64,000 nucleotides of DNA from Nemopilema nomurai. Its lineage: Eukaryota; Cnidaria; Scyphozoa; Rhizostomeae; Rhizostomatidae. Each line of letters starts with the position of its first letter. Within the stretch, counting starts at the first letter, position 1. Below, piece by piece: positions 23,714 through 36,893 of the stretch. Location: contig ML133366.1 of assembly GCA_003864495.1 (NCBI GenBank), positions 720,871 to 784,870 of the forward strand, read 5' to 3'. Under the pieces are notes generated by a model, which was not told the DNA's origin, made no database searches, and worked only from the letters and a program-made list of their open reading frames with translations. Position numbers and translations under genes: made by a program.

Positions 23714-25984
23714 ATGTTTGGGATAAGTTTGATGCACGAAGAACAGATGAAGGCTTTACGACATTTTTTCCGAGGAAAAAATTTGTATTTCAGCGCACCA
23801 ACTGGTTATGGAAAGTCCCTGATTTATCAAGTCATACCATTCGTCAATGATTATCTGATTCACCTGCTCACTTTACCAAGTTGCATTCTAGTTGTAACTC
23901 CGCTGCAGTCTTTAATGCTCGATCAAGTATCGAAGCTGAGAGCATTGGGTATTAATACGTCTGCCATATATGCTGATCAGTCAGAGGAAGTGCTGGTAGA
24001 AATTGAAAATGGAGGGGTATATAATATAATATTCACGTCACTCGAATCAATGTTGGCAACCTGTTGATGGCGACGATTTCTGTCCTCCACTGCATTCAAG
24101 GATTATTGTGTCTGCGTTGCATTTGATGAAGCCCACTGTATAGCACAATGATATGTGTCAAACTGTATTTTTTAGAGTTATAAAAATGCATTTCTCTGGT
24201 ACATATGGGGCAAAGGAAGTCCATATGAAAGCAACACAACACACTGCAGAAAATGCAATATTTTACCTCCGTCTGGGTTGTACAATTTTTCTCATATTTA
24301 AATCTCCATCTGGGCTTCCATTTCCAAAATATAGGGCTTCTCTATTTTAGTCCCCCAATGTAGTTCCTGCAACAACTTGCCTTTGAAAAAACAAGGACAA
24401 TAATTTGTTTTCAAGAGGGTCTATCACCAGGCATGAGTTGTCATTAGCAAGATATCTGTTTAACAACATCTTTTTCTTATGCTTGTAATACAACTAGTTT
24501 CAAGATATGGGTGGCAGTTGTCCTTGGAATGTTATCTGTAATAAAATATTGGGTAAAACCTGTGGCTAACACGAGAACACAAAATTGTATTGAAAATCAA
24601 AGCCAATAGTTTATCAAATTTAGTATATGTCTGGATTACTACACATCATCATATTTTAAATCAATTTAATTTGTTCATAGGGGTCTTAATGTTGGCCAAC
24701 AAGTCCTTCAGAAAGTGGTATGGTCAGCTTGGCGAAATCAGATCATTTCTTGAGCAATCATTAAAGCTAGCTGTTTTCATTGCTACAGCTTCAAGAGCAA
24801 CAAAAGCTACTTTCTATTCAGTTTTAAACTTGGAAAGTTCATCAATGCATGTCATTGAGAATAACTTGTTGTTCTTCAGCAAGTATGTTAGCAATGACAC
24901 CAAGTTTGAGGTCCTATTTTCAGAGTTGCTGGATTAATTGGCAGAAATGGGGGGTTGAAACAACGAGGACTATAATCTTCTGTCAAACAAGTGTGCTCTT
25001 ATTTGGAGGACATTCCAGCTGAAACTTGGGGAGATGTTGTATGCTAAAAGCAGTTCCAATCTTCGAAGCAGGTTGGTGGAAATGTTTCATGCTGGTACTC
25101 CATCTTATGTTAAGGAGCATGTGCTGAAAGAGGTTGGTGCTGAAAAAAGTTCTCTACGAATTTTAGTTGTGACAGCCTTTTGAATGGGTGTCGATTGCAA
25201 GCAAGGGCACAGTGTTGTACACTTTGGTCCCTCAAAAAGTATTGAGGCATATATTCAAGAATGCGGCAGAGCTGGACGTGATGGACAAATTAGCTTCTGT
25301 TATCTACTGTACAATGGATTTCTAAAGTCATTGTCAGTCTGACATGAAGGAATATGTCACAAATGATAAATGTAGGCGAAATAATATTGAGAGCATTTTC
25401 CCTGGCAGTCATCCTGTGGCTACTTCTCTTGGTTGTCTTTGCTGTGATGTTTGTCTCTTGAAATGTTCTTGTACCATCCCATGCTCTACACAAATCCTTC
25501 ATTTCTCAAAAAAGGAGGTTGTGTCAGTCCCAACAAGAGTGAGATTAGTAACACAGCAACAAAAAGTTGATCTGCTGATGAGGCTTCTATCATTAAAGAA
25601 TGTGTTCAAACAAGAGTTTGCCACATATCAAGAAAAATCTACACTAAAGGTCATGATGCAGTTTACAGATTTCCATATCAATCAGATTATGCAGTGCTGC
25701 CATCACCTGTTTAATCTCGATGATCTCCTATCAAAAATAGAAGTATGGCGAATAAAACATGCATCCATGATTTCCAGTTATTGAATCAAACGTTTGGTGA
25801 TATGGAAGTCCCTGATGATTTTAACCTTGATGCAACATTATTTGATGATCTTGAAAATGAAATATATGACCACTGGCTAAACATAAGGGATGATTCTGGC
25901 ATTATGTCACTTGGTGATGTGGATGTTGGTGAAATTGACAGAGCCATTGAATCAATCGACCAGTCTGGGACTCAAGATCATTAA
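23714..25984 (+). pseudogene. RecQ-like DEAD/DEAH-box DNA helicase, decayed
   Basis: A SF2 helicase of RecQ type, which unwinds DNA using ATP. Visible: SAPTGYGKSLIYQ (motif I), VVTPLQSLMLDQV (Ia), AFDEAHCIAQ (motif II, followed by TGA where Trp is usual), FRKWYGQLGEIRSF, FIATASRATKATF (motif III), [20 protein letters not shown], and [11 protein letters not shown] (motif VI), then a Cys-rich region (CLCCDVCLLKCSC) and a C-terminal part ending DQSGTQDH. Breaks: in-frame TGA at 24065 and 24148; about 550 non-homologous bases (intron or insertion) to about 24700; shifts near 24955, 25330 and 25755. It starts 19 bases after the end of the DIRS fragment on the opposite strand. RecQ-like copies of this kind occur in many numbers in anthozoan genomes (general knowledge). 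Confidence 0.8.
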
Positions 25985-28180
25985 TTGGGATCTATCATTG
26001 ATTAGCATGTTAGAAAATTGCGTTTACAAAAACTAGAAAATATCCAAAGAATTTCCAACGGCCAAAAAAAACAATGAGAAATCTTATAGTGACACTCATC
26101 CATTGGAAGGAATCAGTCTTACACCCATGCTCTCTTCCATTTAATCCTGATGCAAGTCAGGTTCATTAGACTAAAACCAGGGGAGTATCAATTTTGAGAT
26201 CATTTATAATAGGATAGGATTCTATCTGAAGCTAATGGATTATCATTAAGTTTCAGCTTCAAACAGGGTGAGTTTCAAACTCTGCAAGTCAAGTGACATA
26301 ATTGATTTTTGTCTGGGACATGAAATAATTACGAGGCCCTATGTATAGGCTGTATAAATGTCTTTGTAGAAATGTCAATGCTGACACACACACCTTCTGT
26401 TAGTGTGTTGCTTGATGTTGTACAGAAACCTTTGTAAGAATGTTAACCTTTTCATGCCTTGCAACTATGGTCGTTTGGAAACAATAATTTCTAAGAAGTT
26501 AAAACAGCACAACTCAGATATGTAAAATTGTTCTCTTTACTATTTGAGAGCACATAATTGTCATGTTTCAGATCAAGTTTCAGTTGTTCCAGGTATGAAA
26601 GGTTGACAAACTTTTAGTTTTTGTTTTATCTTTATCATATATTGATACCTATGGAACTGATGCTAAGTTGAAGATAGAAGTGAACATTTAAAGTTTAGAA
26701 GTGTATTTGAACAAAAGTTGCTATATTTAGTTAAAATTTTATCACAGATCGTGTTATTATTATTTTTTCATTTCCTTTTGTTCCTTATATAGCAATATTA
26801 GTTGCAGTTTTGGGAGTTTGGGAATGAGTACTAGGACATTCATGGGTAACATTCCTGACCCTGCCAAGAGTAATATGCTGGATGTTGGGATTTTCCTTGC
26901 ATTTGCATAAGGCAATATAAAAATCCTTCAAATATTTGTTTTGTTTAGACTGCAGGACTTTAAATAAAATGTTAGAGAAATACAATGAGAAATGTCTCAC
27001 ACACATCAATTAGCTTAATTCTAACACAACTTCTATGCGAACTACATAAAATCAGAGTTAGGAAAACGTTGGAATCGTACAGTCACTGAATGGAGGAGGG
27101 CTAAAAACAGACAGCTCTAGGGACACATACAGGTCAAATCCATGTTATATTGTTAAGTAAGAATGGTTTGCCATCAGGTAAAGTTTTTTTAATGGAATGT
27201 TTCCACTTTTCCTGGGCTCTAAAAATCTGTCTTAAAATATTTGAAGTGCTTTTACAAACATAAAACTTGCAACAAGGGATATCTCATGTCCTATTGTACT
27301 CACCCCCTTTGGAAAATAATGATCTATCATACTACACTTATATACTGTTTTTAGGGATCAAATCAAATCAGATCTTAATTTTGTTAACAATTTCAGCCAC
27401 CCACCAACCCAGCCATCCCATCCCCAGTTCCATGCAAAACTTGGATTCCCCTGTAAAAATTTGTGAACCAGAAAACAAAAAATATATTTATGAGACATAA
27501 TTACAATTACTTTTCACAAAATCAGATATGCAGAATGAAGCAGAGGTGTAATCCTGCTTCAACATATATTCCAAGCATTAAGTAACTGCAAATCAATACA
27601 TTTATCTTCCATGAATATAGACTCAACTAATAATTTACATTATACCATCAAAACAAAAGTTATTTCAACAAGGACAGAAATCGAAAGGCCTTTATGTCAA
27701 GCAAATACCAATACTTGCAATCCTTTTAAATAAATAAGATCTTTTGTTCCCTCATTAACAAAATTGTGCTACAAAACTTTTGATAGCCTTTTTCATCAAG
27801 ACAACTTTTTGATAGCCTTCTCTACAATGGCACCATATAGATTCCTCCCAATTCCAAATGCCTCCATGTTTGTTATCTATAGTTAATTATTTAGATTTAT
27901 ATTTGGGAAGTTAATTTTATACATCAACCTGTAGCCAAAGCTTTTTTAGTCAACACAGATTTTCTATAACATCAAAACCTAGTTTTTAATAAAAGTAAAT
28001 ACCCTTTAAATGTGGGGAAGGCTCAGGGTCATCTGCTCCCCACCATGGATGACACTTTTACAGTAACTTTACTTTCCCTTTTGGTGACACTGTTCCTTTA
28101 ACAGTTTTACAGTAAATTTGATAAGCAAAGACAAACACTAAACAACATCATAAGAAATGAGCACGTTAGCTAGGATGCTT
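25985..28180. other. Intergenic, no gene seen
   Basis: AT-rich, no open frame above about 77 codons and none with recognisable motifs on either strand. Confidence 0.4.
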
Positions 28181-28763
28181 TCAAACAGCATATGCCAGCT
28201 GCTTGTAAGTGCCACAACAAAGCATCGCACCCACTGAGTTTAGATTTTTTTGCAGATTCTTCTCTCTTGTTTTTGACTCCCAGCAGACTTTGACTGACAC
28301 AGTGGTTACATCGTCCTTGCCTGGTGGAAGTCTTTTACAATCAGTTGTCGACGCCACAACAAGCTGCAAGAGTGACTTAGACTCAAAATGCTGTGCAAGA
28401 CCTTCCAAGGCTGGACGCTTTGCTCCGACAGGAGTGCTGGTGACTGTTATAGATGGACTTGTACAGATGTTGTGGTTCACAGAAACAGGCCCGCAATTCT
28501 GCCTTGAGACTGGGTATTTGAATCTTGCTGTCAGAAAACAAGGCTTATTTTGTCATTCTAGATTTGACAGGAAAGCCGCAGCGATTAGCACCATCGATAT
28601 AATGTTTTGCTGCTTGATCCGCTAGAAAGTTTACCTTTTTCCGTGCAGAATCCAACTTCTGCAGCAACCTAAGGCACTCACGACAAATGTTCCCTGATTC
28701 CGGCCTAAATTTGACAAGAACATCGACACAAACTTTTAGGGCCATCCACCAAATTAAAATCAC
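28181..28763 (-). pseudogene. Two-exon Cys-containing protein fragment, unknown family
   Basis: First exon, about 28632-28763, reads through KFRPESGNICRECLRLLQK and SARKK to a donor GTAAAC. After a short intron with acceptor TTTTCTGACAG near 28545, the second exon carries SITVTSTPVGAKRPALEGL and KNLNSVGAMLCCGTYKQLAY and ends at TGA at the left edge. The Cys-x2-Cys start followed by a long linker and an LCxGTYKxxAxAV block resembles a group of uncharacterised cnidarian proteins I have seen associated with repeats; I cannot name a function. TGA sits where those proteins continue with Trp, suggesting truncation. Confidence 0.45.
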
Positions 28764-29199
28764 GACAATTATCCGTTTTGGATTGTGTTTTAAAACAAAT
28801 AATGCAAGACATCATTGACAAGATAGGATACTGTTTGAATGCCTAGTGAAATTGAAGAATAAATTCAACTGCAAAATGCTGCTTAATTTTTTTTGGAAAT
28901 GAGGTCATGATTTTGCTGACTCAGGGAAGAAGCCTTTTGACTTTAATTCGCAAACTCTACTCTTAAGGATAGAAGTGTTTATGGCTGCACGCAGGCTAGA
29001 GAAACCTCTGCCCAAAACCTTTACTATCTAGTTTTGACCAAGGTAGTTTTGTCGTTTGAATGGTCTCTGGTTTGGTTGTCCCCTGGCTCTCCCCCATCTC
29101 TGACCCCTCATCCCATAGCGGAAGTGATATGGTGGGAGGGGGGTCCTGAAGTTTTTGGGAATTTCCCTTTTGAGCTTTTTGTCATAGCCTTATTAGTGG

Positions 29200-30141
29200 T
29201 CATAATTTTGGAGATCCTTTTGCTAAGGTCTTCCTCAGATACAAAAGTAATGGGGTATTAGGGGAGACATCATTTGCAAGTTTAGCCAGATTACCCAATT
29301 TTGGCTTCATGTTATCCCTGCGCATTTGGTTGACGTCATGCATAGCATTTGTGAGTATAGCAGCAAGGTCAATGGATTTAAGCTGTAAAACTTTGTCCAA
29401 AATGGAAATTATCCCAAAAGTAGAGTGCAAAATCGTGTTTTGAACCTTTTGCATAGAGAGGTCAAATTGTGGGTCATTATGTCAATTTTCTCAGACCAAA
29501 TGTTTTTGTTACGTTTTGGGACAAAGATATCACAGTTTTTAGGTTTTAAAAACTTATAAAACCTAGCATTAAGTTTATCAGGTTCCAAATTTTGTCCCCA
29601 AGGTCCCAAAATAATACCAGCAAGTTTGTCATTGACTGCTTCTGCAGTATTAGCCTCATCCAGAAGATTCTCCCGAATCTGAGTAAGCATGGAGTCTGTA
29701 TCCCTGTCATTGTCCTTAGCTTGGTATTGAATAAGGCCTGGACATCTGCATCTAAACTGTCCTAGTCCGGGATGCTAACAGCATTCCTGGCCGTATGGTT
29801 GTCATAAGCATCATCAACAGTATACTCCTCACCTGAATTTTCATTATAGTCTAACTCAGTTTCCAGAGGGTCGTCAGGTCTAAAAAGGGTATGCGAGGGT
29901 ACATTTTGCTAATAGTAGTGACATTGGTCCTATTAGCCGGATAGGCAGTATTCCCAATAGCAATAGCACTGGAATAGCTGGCCTTGGATGCTTCAACCGC
30001 CCGCCCTGGAGAGTCTGATGTAGTATCAGAGTGGGTACAGGGCCGTTTCAAATTTTTCTTGTTAAGACTAGCTAAGGGTAGCATCAGATCTGCGAGGGTT
30101 TTTTGTAGCCCCAAAAACGAACTAGTTAAAACCTCTTCCAT
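29200..30141 (-). pseudogene. DIRS-type ORF1 (gag-like) fragment
   Basis: From 30141: MEEVLTSSFLGLQKTLADLM, a Ser/Thr-rich linker, then (after shifts near 29860 and 29700) NDKLAGIILGPWGQNLEPDK, RFYKFLKPKNCDIFVPKRN and NIWSEKIDIMTHNL, and (after another shift near 29455) LAAILTNAMHDVNQMRRDNM. The pattern of a KLAGI start, PENC-like segment, NPEIW-like segment and a final RRRD-like helix is that of the structural ORF1 protein of DIRS elements in cnidarians. At least three frame breaks. It shares strand with the RT fragment at 22.5-23.7 kb but is 5.5 kb away, so they need not be one element. Confidence 0.5.
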
Positions 30142-30347
30142 TCGGGAAAAGTGGTCAGTTTGCGCTGAGCGTATTTTTTCAAGTAGGACATTCCCATGTT
30201 TCTGAATGGAAGTTTCACACTCTTCTTCAGCGGCAATTTGAAAGCTAACAACGCAAGAAAATCATTAGTAAGGAAACTCGAGTAAATTAAGCGAGGATGG
30301 AAGCATTGATTTAATTTAAGTGATTGATTTAAGTGGAAAATCCCTAC

Positions 30348-31036
30348 CTATCTGGTAGCGTTTTTTCTTCCATCGTGCGTTCTCCATGCGTGGCCAGTGA
30401 GTTTTCTGCGCATGCGCCTCTCTCGCATTAGCTGCTGCGCAGCAGACGCAGGGATAGGAGTGATTCTCAACTCTTCATTTGCGATTCTCTGATGTTGCTC
30501 TAGCATCGACGTTTCTGCACGCAATGACGCCATCTTTGTTGCATTATTAAACTGCTTCTCAGCAATTACGGCCTTACTGCAACGTGAAGAAGAAGAGCTA
30601 TGGTGAGAAAAAGAAGATTTAAATTGGCTGATGGAGTCTTTTGACTCGATATCAGGAGGTTTTACCCTTTTGAGCAGTGGCTTCTTTTTTATTCTTACCA
30701 GAGAGCTACCCTGTCCTTTGAACACAGGTACTTCGTTTTTACTTCATGAAAATATGCTGTTGACTTTTCAAGGTCGTCATCATCATCAAGTAAATTTTTG
30801 TGTTTCACCCATGCTTCTTTGAAGTTATGAAACGCTTAATCCAGTTTTCTTTCAATCACCTGCATCTCTCCAGTTTTTTCACCAACAGTCAGGGGATCAG
30901 AAACACGGCTGTTTGCCTTTGACAGTTCGCGCTTTGCATTGGCTCTGACTTGCTTCAGCTTGTTTAGTTCCTTCGAAACAGCACCATCATCAACCATATT
31001 GGGGTTTCCACTTCTTACATCTGCACCAGAAATCAA
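30348..31036 (-). pseudogene. Gag-like protein fragment (BEL/Pao-type N-terminal region suspected)
   Basis: Starts at 31036 with VSKELNKLKQVRANAKRELS, passes through a shift near 30836 into AFHNFKEAWVKHKNLLDDDD and AYFHEVKTKY, and continues at 30725 with a Lys/Ser-rich part (PPDIESKDSISQFKSS) and a coiled segment KMASLRAETSMLEQHQRIA. This architecture (paired helices, acidic linker, coiled coil) is like the N-terminal gag-like region of BEL/Pao polyproteins and related solo proteins. No protease, RT or long terminal repeats were found. Moderate to low certainty. Confidence 0.4.
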
Positions 31037-31039
31037 CGT

Positions 31040-33285
31040 GAATTACCACAAAAATTTTTATTTTTGTTAGTAACTTGATCAAATATTACTTTATACTTAG
31101 ATTATTCTTTATCTTATTAAAGAAAGAAATTTTAAAAATCTTTTCATGTGACATGTTTCAGATAATTTTATAAGCCAAATAAAGTGAAGGGAACTACATA
31201 TAAATATATACAACTTACAATCTATTAGTCCTCGCAGCCATAAAAACTATGCACAACAGCCAAACACAGCAAGAAGTAACTACTAGGCCAGAACTGCACG
31301 CGAGACGATGAAAAACCGCCCCCACAGATAGCAAAAGGAAAGGCAAGTCAGTAATCCCCCAAAACGTGAGATGCAAAGCCTATATAGCTACCGGAAGTAG
31401 AAGGAAAAGCTACTAATAGTTGTTGAGAGAGTTCATAATTCATTCTCATAGTTTTGGTAACCCAGAATCTCTGCATATTTTATTAAATCATAATGTGCCT
31501 CATGCTGAAAAAACAGCTTCCATGGTTGTGCTAGCCATTAACAGACAAATCTATGCTTTTTGTGCTCTACACAGGGGTGTCTGGTCTCAATTTGAGCAGG
31601 GTTATATCATTTTTTCTTACTCCTAGCTGATTCTCTTGGTAAAGTGTTTTTTTGTTGCAATAAAAAAACAAACATACATACTCTTCAGTGACTGTAACAT
31701 TATTTTCACTTTCAGGAAAATAAACACTAGATTGTAGTGTTGATGAATGTAGAGCTCAGCTCATCTTCACTGCCAATTGGAGTTGAAGCTGTTGGTTCCA
31801 GTAGGTCACACTGAAGCTATCTTTGGTAGAGAAATTTTCTTTATGATATAATACAAAAATCAACATTAATATAAAAAATGCAGTATTGAAATAAAGTGAA
31901 AGCTCTTTACCAGAAACTATATCAATGTTGTGAGATTCCCCGTGAGCTGCCATATTGAAGTAGAATTGCCGTCATCTTGATGCTCTGAAAGATGGTGTAT
32001 GGGCAGGCGCGTATCGCTGCTGCCTCGATCAAAACAGAAGTCTTCGAGCCCTGGTGTTGGAAAGACGTGCCTTTCAGTGACTTGAGGAAAGTGCTTTATT
32101 CTGTTTTATTATTTGTACTACTGTGTACGTTTAACTAGTGTTCTACTGTGTACGTTAACTAGTTGTTTCACTGTGAACGAACAGGGTTCGTTCGGTTAGT
32201 TTATTTGTACTGCTGAGTAGGCCCATACTGGCTGTTCTACTGAGAACACCAAGGTCTTGTTTATTGTACATTACCGTTGTACGAGTAGTTAGTAGTTTTA
32301 ATCAGTTATCACTACCACTACGGAACTGTCTGATACAGTTTGTAGGCGGGGCGGCGTTGGTGGTGACAAGGGGAGGTTGGAGGTCACCTTAGTTATATTA
32401 TTAAATTACGCCGGTAATTTGATCACGATCAAAAATTTAGTTTATAGATAAAGTGGTTTCAATCAATATGCATAATATCAGATGAAAACAAATCTACAAA
32501 GCTAAAAGTTATGTTTGATGTTATAAATTTGGCTAAAACAAGTATTTTTACTCTATATATGCATATGTTGAGATGCACAATCAAAACTATCAAGACGATG
32601 AAACATCAAGATATTGTGGAAAAGAAGAACTTACTCTCGCCTGGAGGCCGTAAAAGTTCACGCTGCAATTTCACATTCCGTGTTTTGCTGGGCTTGGTAT
32701 TAATGGACCTTTCTGTGCTGATCGGTAGAGTGGATTCATTCAAAACCAATTAGGCATGATATGATAATTTAAGTTCACATTTTACTACGAGTAATCCCTG
32801 CCCAAACAGTACCTATACTAAACATCAACTGGGACTATGTGTTTGTCTTACCAGTTAAAGTGCCAATCATCTGGATATCTTGAGGGAGGGATTAGCGAAG
32901 GGAGTAGCATAGTATACTTCAATTGCTGACTTACTGCTACCGCACAATCGTCGTATCTTTGCCGCTTTCGTGTGTTTTCAGCATTTATGGATTTGAATTT
33001 CCCAATCTCCTTCAGATACGGAAGCAGCTAATGGCGCAGCATCCTGCAAAAGCTCTAACCTTAAAGGAGACCAGCAAAGATCCGGCAAAATTTGTTTTGT
33101 TGAAAGATCTTGACTTTGATAATAAGAATGTGAAAAAATAATGGGATTAAATCATAAGGGAGTGATTTTATTGACGTTTGAATTCTCTGATTTGCATCCC
33201 GCAGGTGCACCTCTCGAGTCATTCTAACGTCACGCTACTGACGTCAGAGGTGAATATAAACTTTTGGCCTACAAAAGTTTTCAAA
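31040..33285. other. Mostly unassigned; possible short exon at 31911-31953 (-)
   Basis: A minus-strand ATG at 31953 reads MAAHGESHNIDIVS to a donor GTAAAG; about 70 bases further left a segment after an AAAG acceptor can read LEPTASTPIGSEDELSS, so a small spliced gene is possible but I could not fix its phase. At 32105-32175 a phrase like TACTGTGTACGTTAACTAGT is repeated imperfectly. No other coding signal. Confidence 0.3.
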
Positions 33286-35228
33286 ATGGTCGGTTGCGCA
33301 GCGAACAATTGCTTCAATAACAGCAGCAATAAATGAAAAAAGAGGAAATTGGACCGAAAGAGAGGGTGACAGGATCTAGTGATAAGGAAGAAATGGATGA
33401 AACATGCGGCTTGAAAAAATTTGTCGTGAAACCACACTCGCGTCTGTGTTCCGAAAATTTTAATCCTGAAGATTATGAGCGAAACCCATCCTTATTGGAA
33501 TCTCTTGGACTTGGAGAAACAAGGCTAAAATTAAAAGTAGATGCTGTGCCTACAAAGTTTGATAGAGGATTCCCGAAAGGCAAGAAGCAGGTGAAAGGCC
33601 GGGTAACATTTAAAGCTAAGTTACAACCTTCCAGTCCATCAAAATTTGTGCATGGATTGCAAAAAATTAGCCACAGAGCAGTCTCTAAGAGAGGAGCATA
33701 TGAAAAGCGACAGCAAAAAGAGGTAATTGTTCTTCACTCTTGACCTTTATTCATTGGCGGGGAGCGGTCATTGAGTATCTGTCATGGGGGGCAGCGACTT
33801 TTCTATAATTTTCAGATATAAAAAAATTAATAAAAATTTCCAAATAAAATTTAGCACCCACCATACAAGGCAACAATTTATTTGATACCACTCCTTAAAA
33901 TCACCTATTTGTTACATACACTTCTCAGAAAGCCTTCGCCCTGCCATCACACCCCACAACAGAATTTTAATGGCTGCTCCCTTTCTCTTTTTGTTGCTTA
34001 CTAAAATGCATCCAATAGAAAAGCCTACAGATTCTCTCAAAAACCTTTTCCATCACTATCTATATGATCAAGCTACATTGCTTAGATTTTGACATTGTAA
34101 AATCTGTTTACTCTAGGTAATACGAAACCTGGTGCAACTGTACTGTCCCCGTGAAACTCGTAAAATTCAACCACCTGAAGATCAATGCGAGGCAGAAGTT
34201 ACAGTTGACAATACATCCAGCAACTATGAAGACTCTGTTCTTCAAACATCCTCTTCTCAACCCATAGTTACAGATGGATTGGTCCAGACAACAGTCTTTT
34301 CTTTGTCAAAGCAATGTCAAACTGTCCCTTTCCAGAAATCAAAATGTATGTTTTCAACATTTCCAAAGTAGACTTTATACCTTTTAGCCAGATACTTTTG
34401 GCTTTTGATAATTATAACTTTATAGTTGTGTCTCCTGATACTATAATTTTGCAGAGTATACCAATACAATTGCATTCCGTTGATTTGAGTTTTTGGTGAG
34501 CTCCAATCTTCTTTAGTAACAATGGACATTTTATACATTGAATATTGTTGAAATGTACACACAGTTATTGATACAGTATTAGGAAGTGGCTTGACAGTAT
34601 TTCTTACACCTCTACAGATATCCAAGTAAAAATTGCTGGGAAGAACCAGTACACACAATGCTGCTTGCCCAGAAGTGAATTATTCGAAAAAGATAGCCAG
34701 GTAAATGCTCTACACTTTGAACCACAATCTGACACATCAGAGGAACAATCTAGTACAGTGGATTCAGGAGAATCGTTTGACGCAGGAGAAAGTGAAACAG
34801 AAGATGAATGGGTACATGATAGCCAAGAAAGCTAAGATGAATGCAGTCAGCAAGAGCATAACCCTGTGCAGTACTGCCATGAGAAAAAGTTTGTGGTATC
34901 TGAGTTCACAATATGTAACATCTGTTTGGCCCCAGCAACTTTAGATAGAACATACACCAAAGTAACAATGGTGAAAATTGAAGCAACATGCCTTGAGGGA
35001 CACACAAGAAAATGGAAAAGTAATCCAGAGCACAATAAGATGCCTTGGGGAAATTTTCTTATGGCTGCTGCATGCTTGTTTTCAGGTTCCCAACCTGCAA
35101 AATTGCTGACATTTTTAAAACATTTCAATCTGTGTTGTATATCAGAAAGGCTCTACACCCTCATTCAGCGAACCTATCTATTGCCCACTGTCTTTAACAT
35201 CTGGGCAAAGCAAAAAAAAACCTGCTAA
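33286..35228 (+). pseudogene. THAP-domain protein with C-terminal cnidarian-type domain, decayed
   Basis: ATG at 33286 gives MVGCAANNCFNNSS, the first Cys pair of a THAP zinc finger, then TGA at 33334. The next part (frame of 33333) contains HSRLCSENFNPEDYERN, the end of a THAP finger, so the middle of the finger appears deleted. Exons: 33286-33722, 34117-34345, 34618-35228, with GT-AG introns and matching phases. Exon 3 is open except for one TAA at 34832; after it come FTICNICLAPATLDRTYTKV and NKMPWGNFLMAAACLFSGSQ, a conserved block of THAP-associated proteins in cnidarians. THAP proteins bind DNA and often derive from transposases. Broken finger plus internal stop argue for a pseudogene. 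Confidence 0.65.
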
Positions 35229-35429
35229 TACAACGTAAAAAGAAACTATTGACACTTGGGGGGATGGTCGTTGCGATACCCCTGATCATTGTGCCAAGTA
35301 TGGGTCATATACCCTCATGGACATTGATTCAAACAAAATTTTGGTCACAAGTTTAGTACATAAATGGAGCTAGAAGGATTGATGAGATGCATTGACCAGT
35401 TACAATCCAACGACATTACCTTTTGTACA

Positions 35430-35999
35430 CTTGTAACAGATCGCCACGTTCAAATAAAGAAAGTATTCCGCATTTTCAATATACTGATAGATGGCGTTTA
35501 TCACAACATCCATGTCCAGATAAACTGAATTGAAGCCACATAGCTCTGTGATGCACAGGCAGTTTGCATCAATAGCCTTGCTACTCACTTTCGGGATCTC
35601 TAAGCAGCACAGACTCCCAGTCCGCATTGGCAAACAATGATTGCATTTGCAGCAATACAATAAACAGGTTTGAATCAATTACCAAGGAAGGGTAAGACAT
35701 GTCTCAAGTCTGCTAAAAATCTACCAATTACAGCAGATACATGGCTGGTGTAAATCACAACAGCAAGTAAATATTTTATTACATAAAACTAGCATAAAAC
35801 ATCATGATACCTACCAATTAATGTTACGAATTCTTTCCACATTCGTATCAGTGGCGTCACCACTTTCGTCAACACCGTCATCTTGGACTAGAAGGCCTTC
35901 CTCGTCTTCTACTTTCTCTAACTGAAAAGGCTGAATTTCTAAAGTTGAAGTATCAACAGTACCATTATTCCGTATTTTGTCATCTTCGTTGCTTGCCAT
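35430..35999 (-). pseudogene. Fragment of a protein with P2X7 cytoplasmic-like (ballast) domain
   Basis: Exon 1 (35815-35999) starts MASNEDDKIRNNGTVDTSTL, is acidic, and ends RIRNIN at donor GTAGGT. The second segment (about 35430-35665) reads CCKCNHCLPMRTGSLCCLEI, CLCITELCGFNSVYLDMDVV, the Cys-rich signature of the P2X7 receptor intracellular domain that also occurs alone in many invertebrate and transposon-associated proteins. No AG acceptor stands before CCKCNHC, and the frame departs from the family after about 70 residues, so the copy is probably broken. No ion-channel part is present. Confidence 0.6.
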
Positions 36000-36893
36000 A
36001 ATGACGAAATCCCAGCAGATGAAATAAAATTATCACTTGGATGATTGCATGGATGAGGCTGAGCTGAATCAATATTCACCTCTAACGTAACAGCAGCCCG
36101 CAGACATTAGTGCGGGCGTTCCCGTCTTTTTTAGAAAATGGCCGCTGGAGGTTCAGAATTCGCATTTTTGAGCGCGCGTTACACGAAGACTCATGCATGT
36201 ATCAAGATTTTCAGCTTAATTTCTTAAGTTTCATGGGAAACGTGATCAATCTGCCCTAACTTGTCCGGTCTTTGCTGGTCTTCTTTAACCCTTATTTACA
36301 CGAGACGAATTTTTTGGTGCGAAGTGGTGATTAGAAAGTTCCTACTTTTTCGCTGCAAATTTATTCGCCTTGTAAAATAAACCAATCAGAACAGCAATTG
36401 AACACAGCTGACACGAACCCAACTAGTGAACAAGAGAGAAACACTCTTGACAACAAATCTTTGCCGTCTCTTGACGTGAAGACATGGGAAAGGAAGGGCT
36501 AGGCCGAATGGTGCTATGCAATGTAAACATATCTATATCAAAAGTATGCAAAACGACAGAAAACTACGCGATGGTTCAAACAACAACATGGGCGAAGAAT
36601 GAGTAACCTGAACAATGCTTGGAAAATCCCGCACCTATAACATAAACAATGGAAGGGGACGTCTCTAGCTACAGGCAATTCCATGACGCGGGGCTTATGA
36701 CGTACGCACAAGAACTATGCCACAGCTAATTACATGCAAAAAGGAAAAATCTTAACAGCTGACTGTTGTTTTTTATTTCTGCTGGCCTACGTCTTTCCTC
36801 TCTCCATTGTTCCGCATTCTTTCCTTAAACACCCCCTACCTACACAAACACCCTATTTAAGAGGATTTAGATGATCGGATTATTATAAAACAT

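Noticed and set aside
24065..24150. TGA codons where Arg or Trp is expected in RecQ and in the 28.2-kb gene, suggesting stop-codon reassignment
   Set aside because: Other genes here end normally at TGA and the affected genes also carry frameshifts, so ordinary decay explains it.
32923..33141. 72-codon plus frame before the THAP gene
   Set aside because: No recognisable motif and no phase-compatible splice link to the THAP exons.
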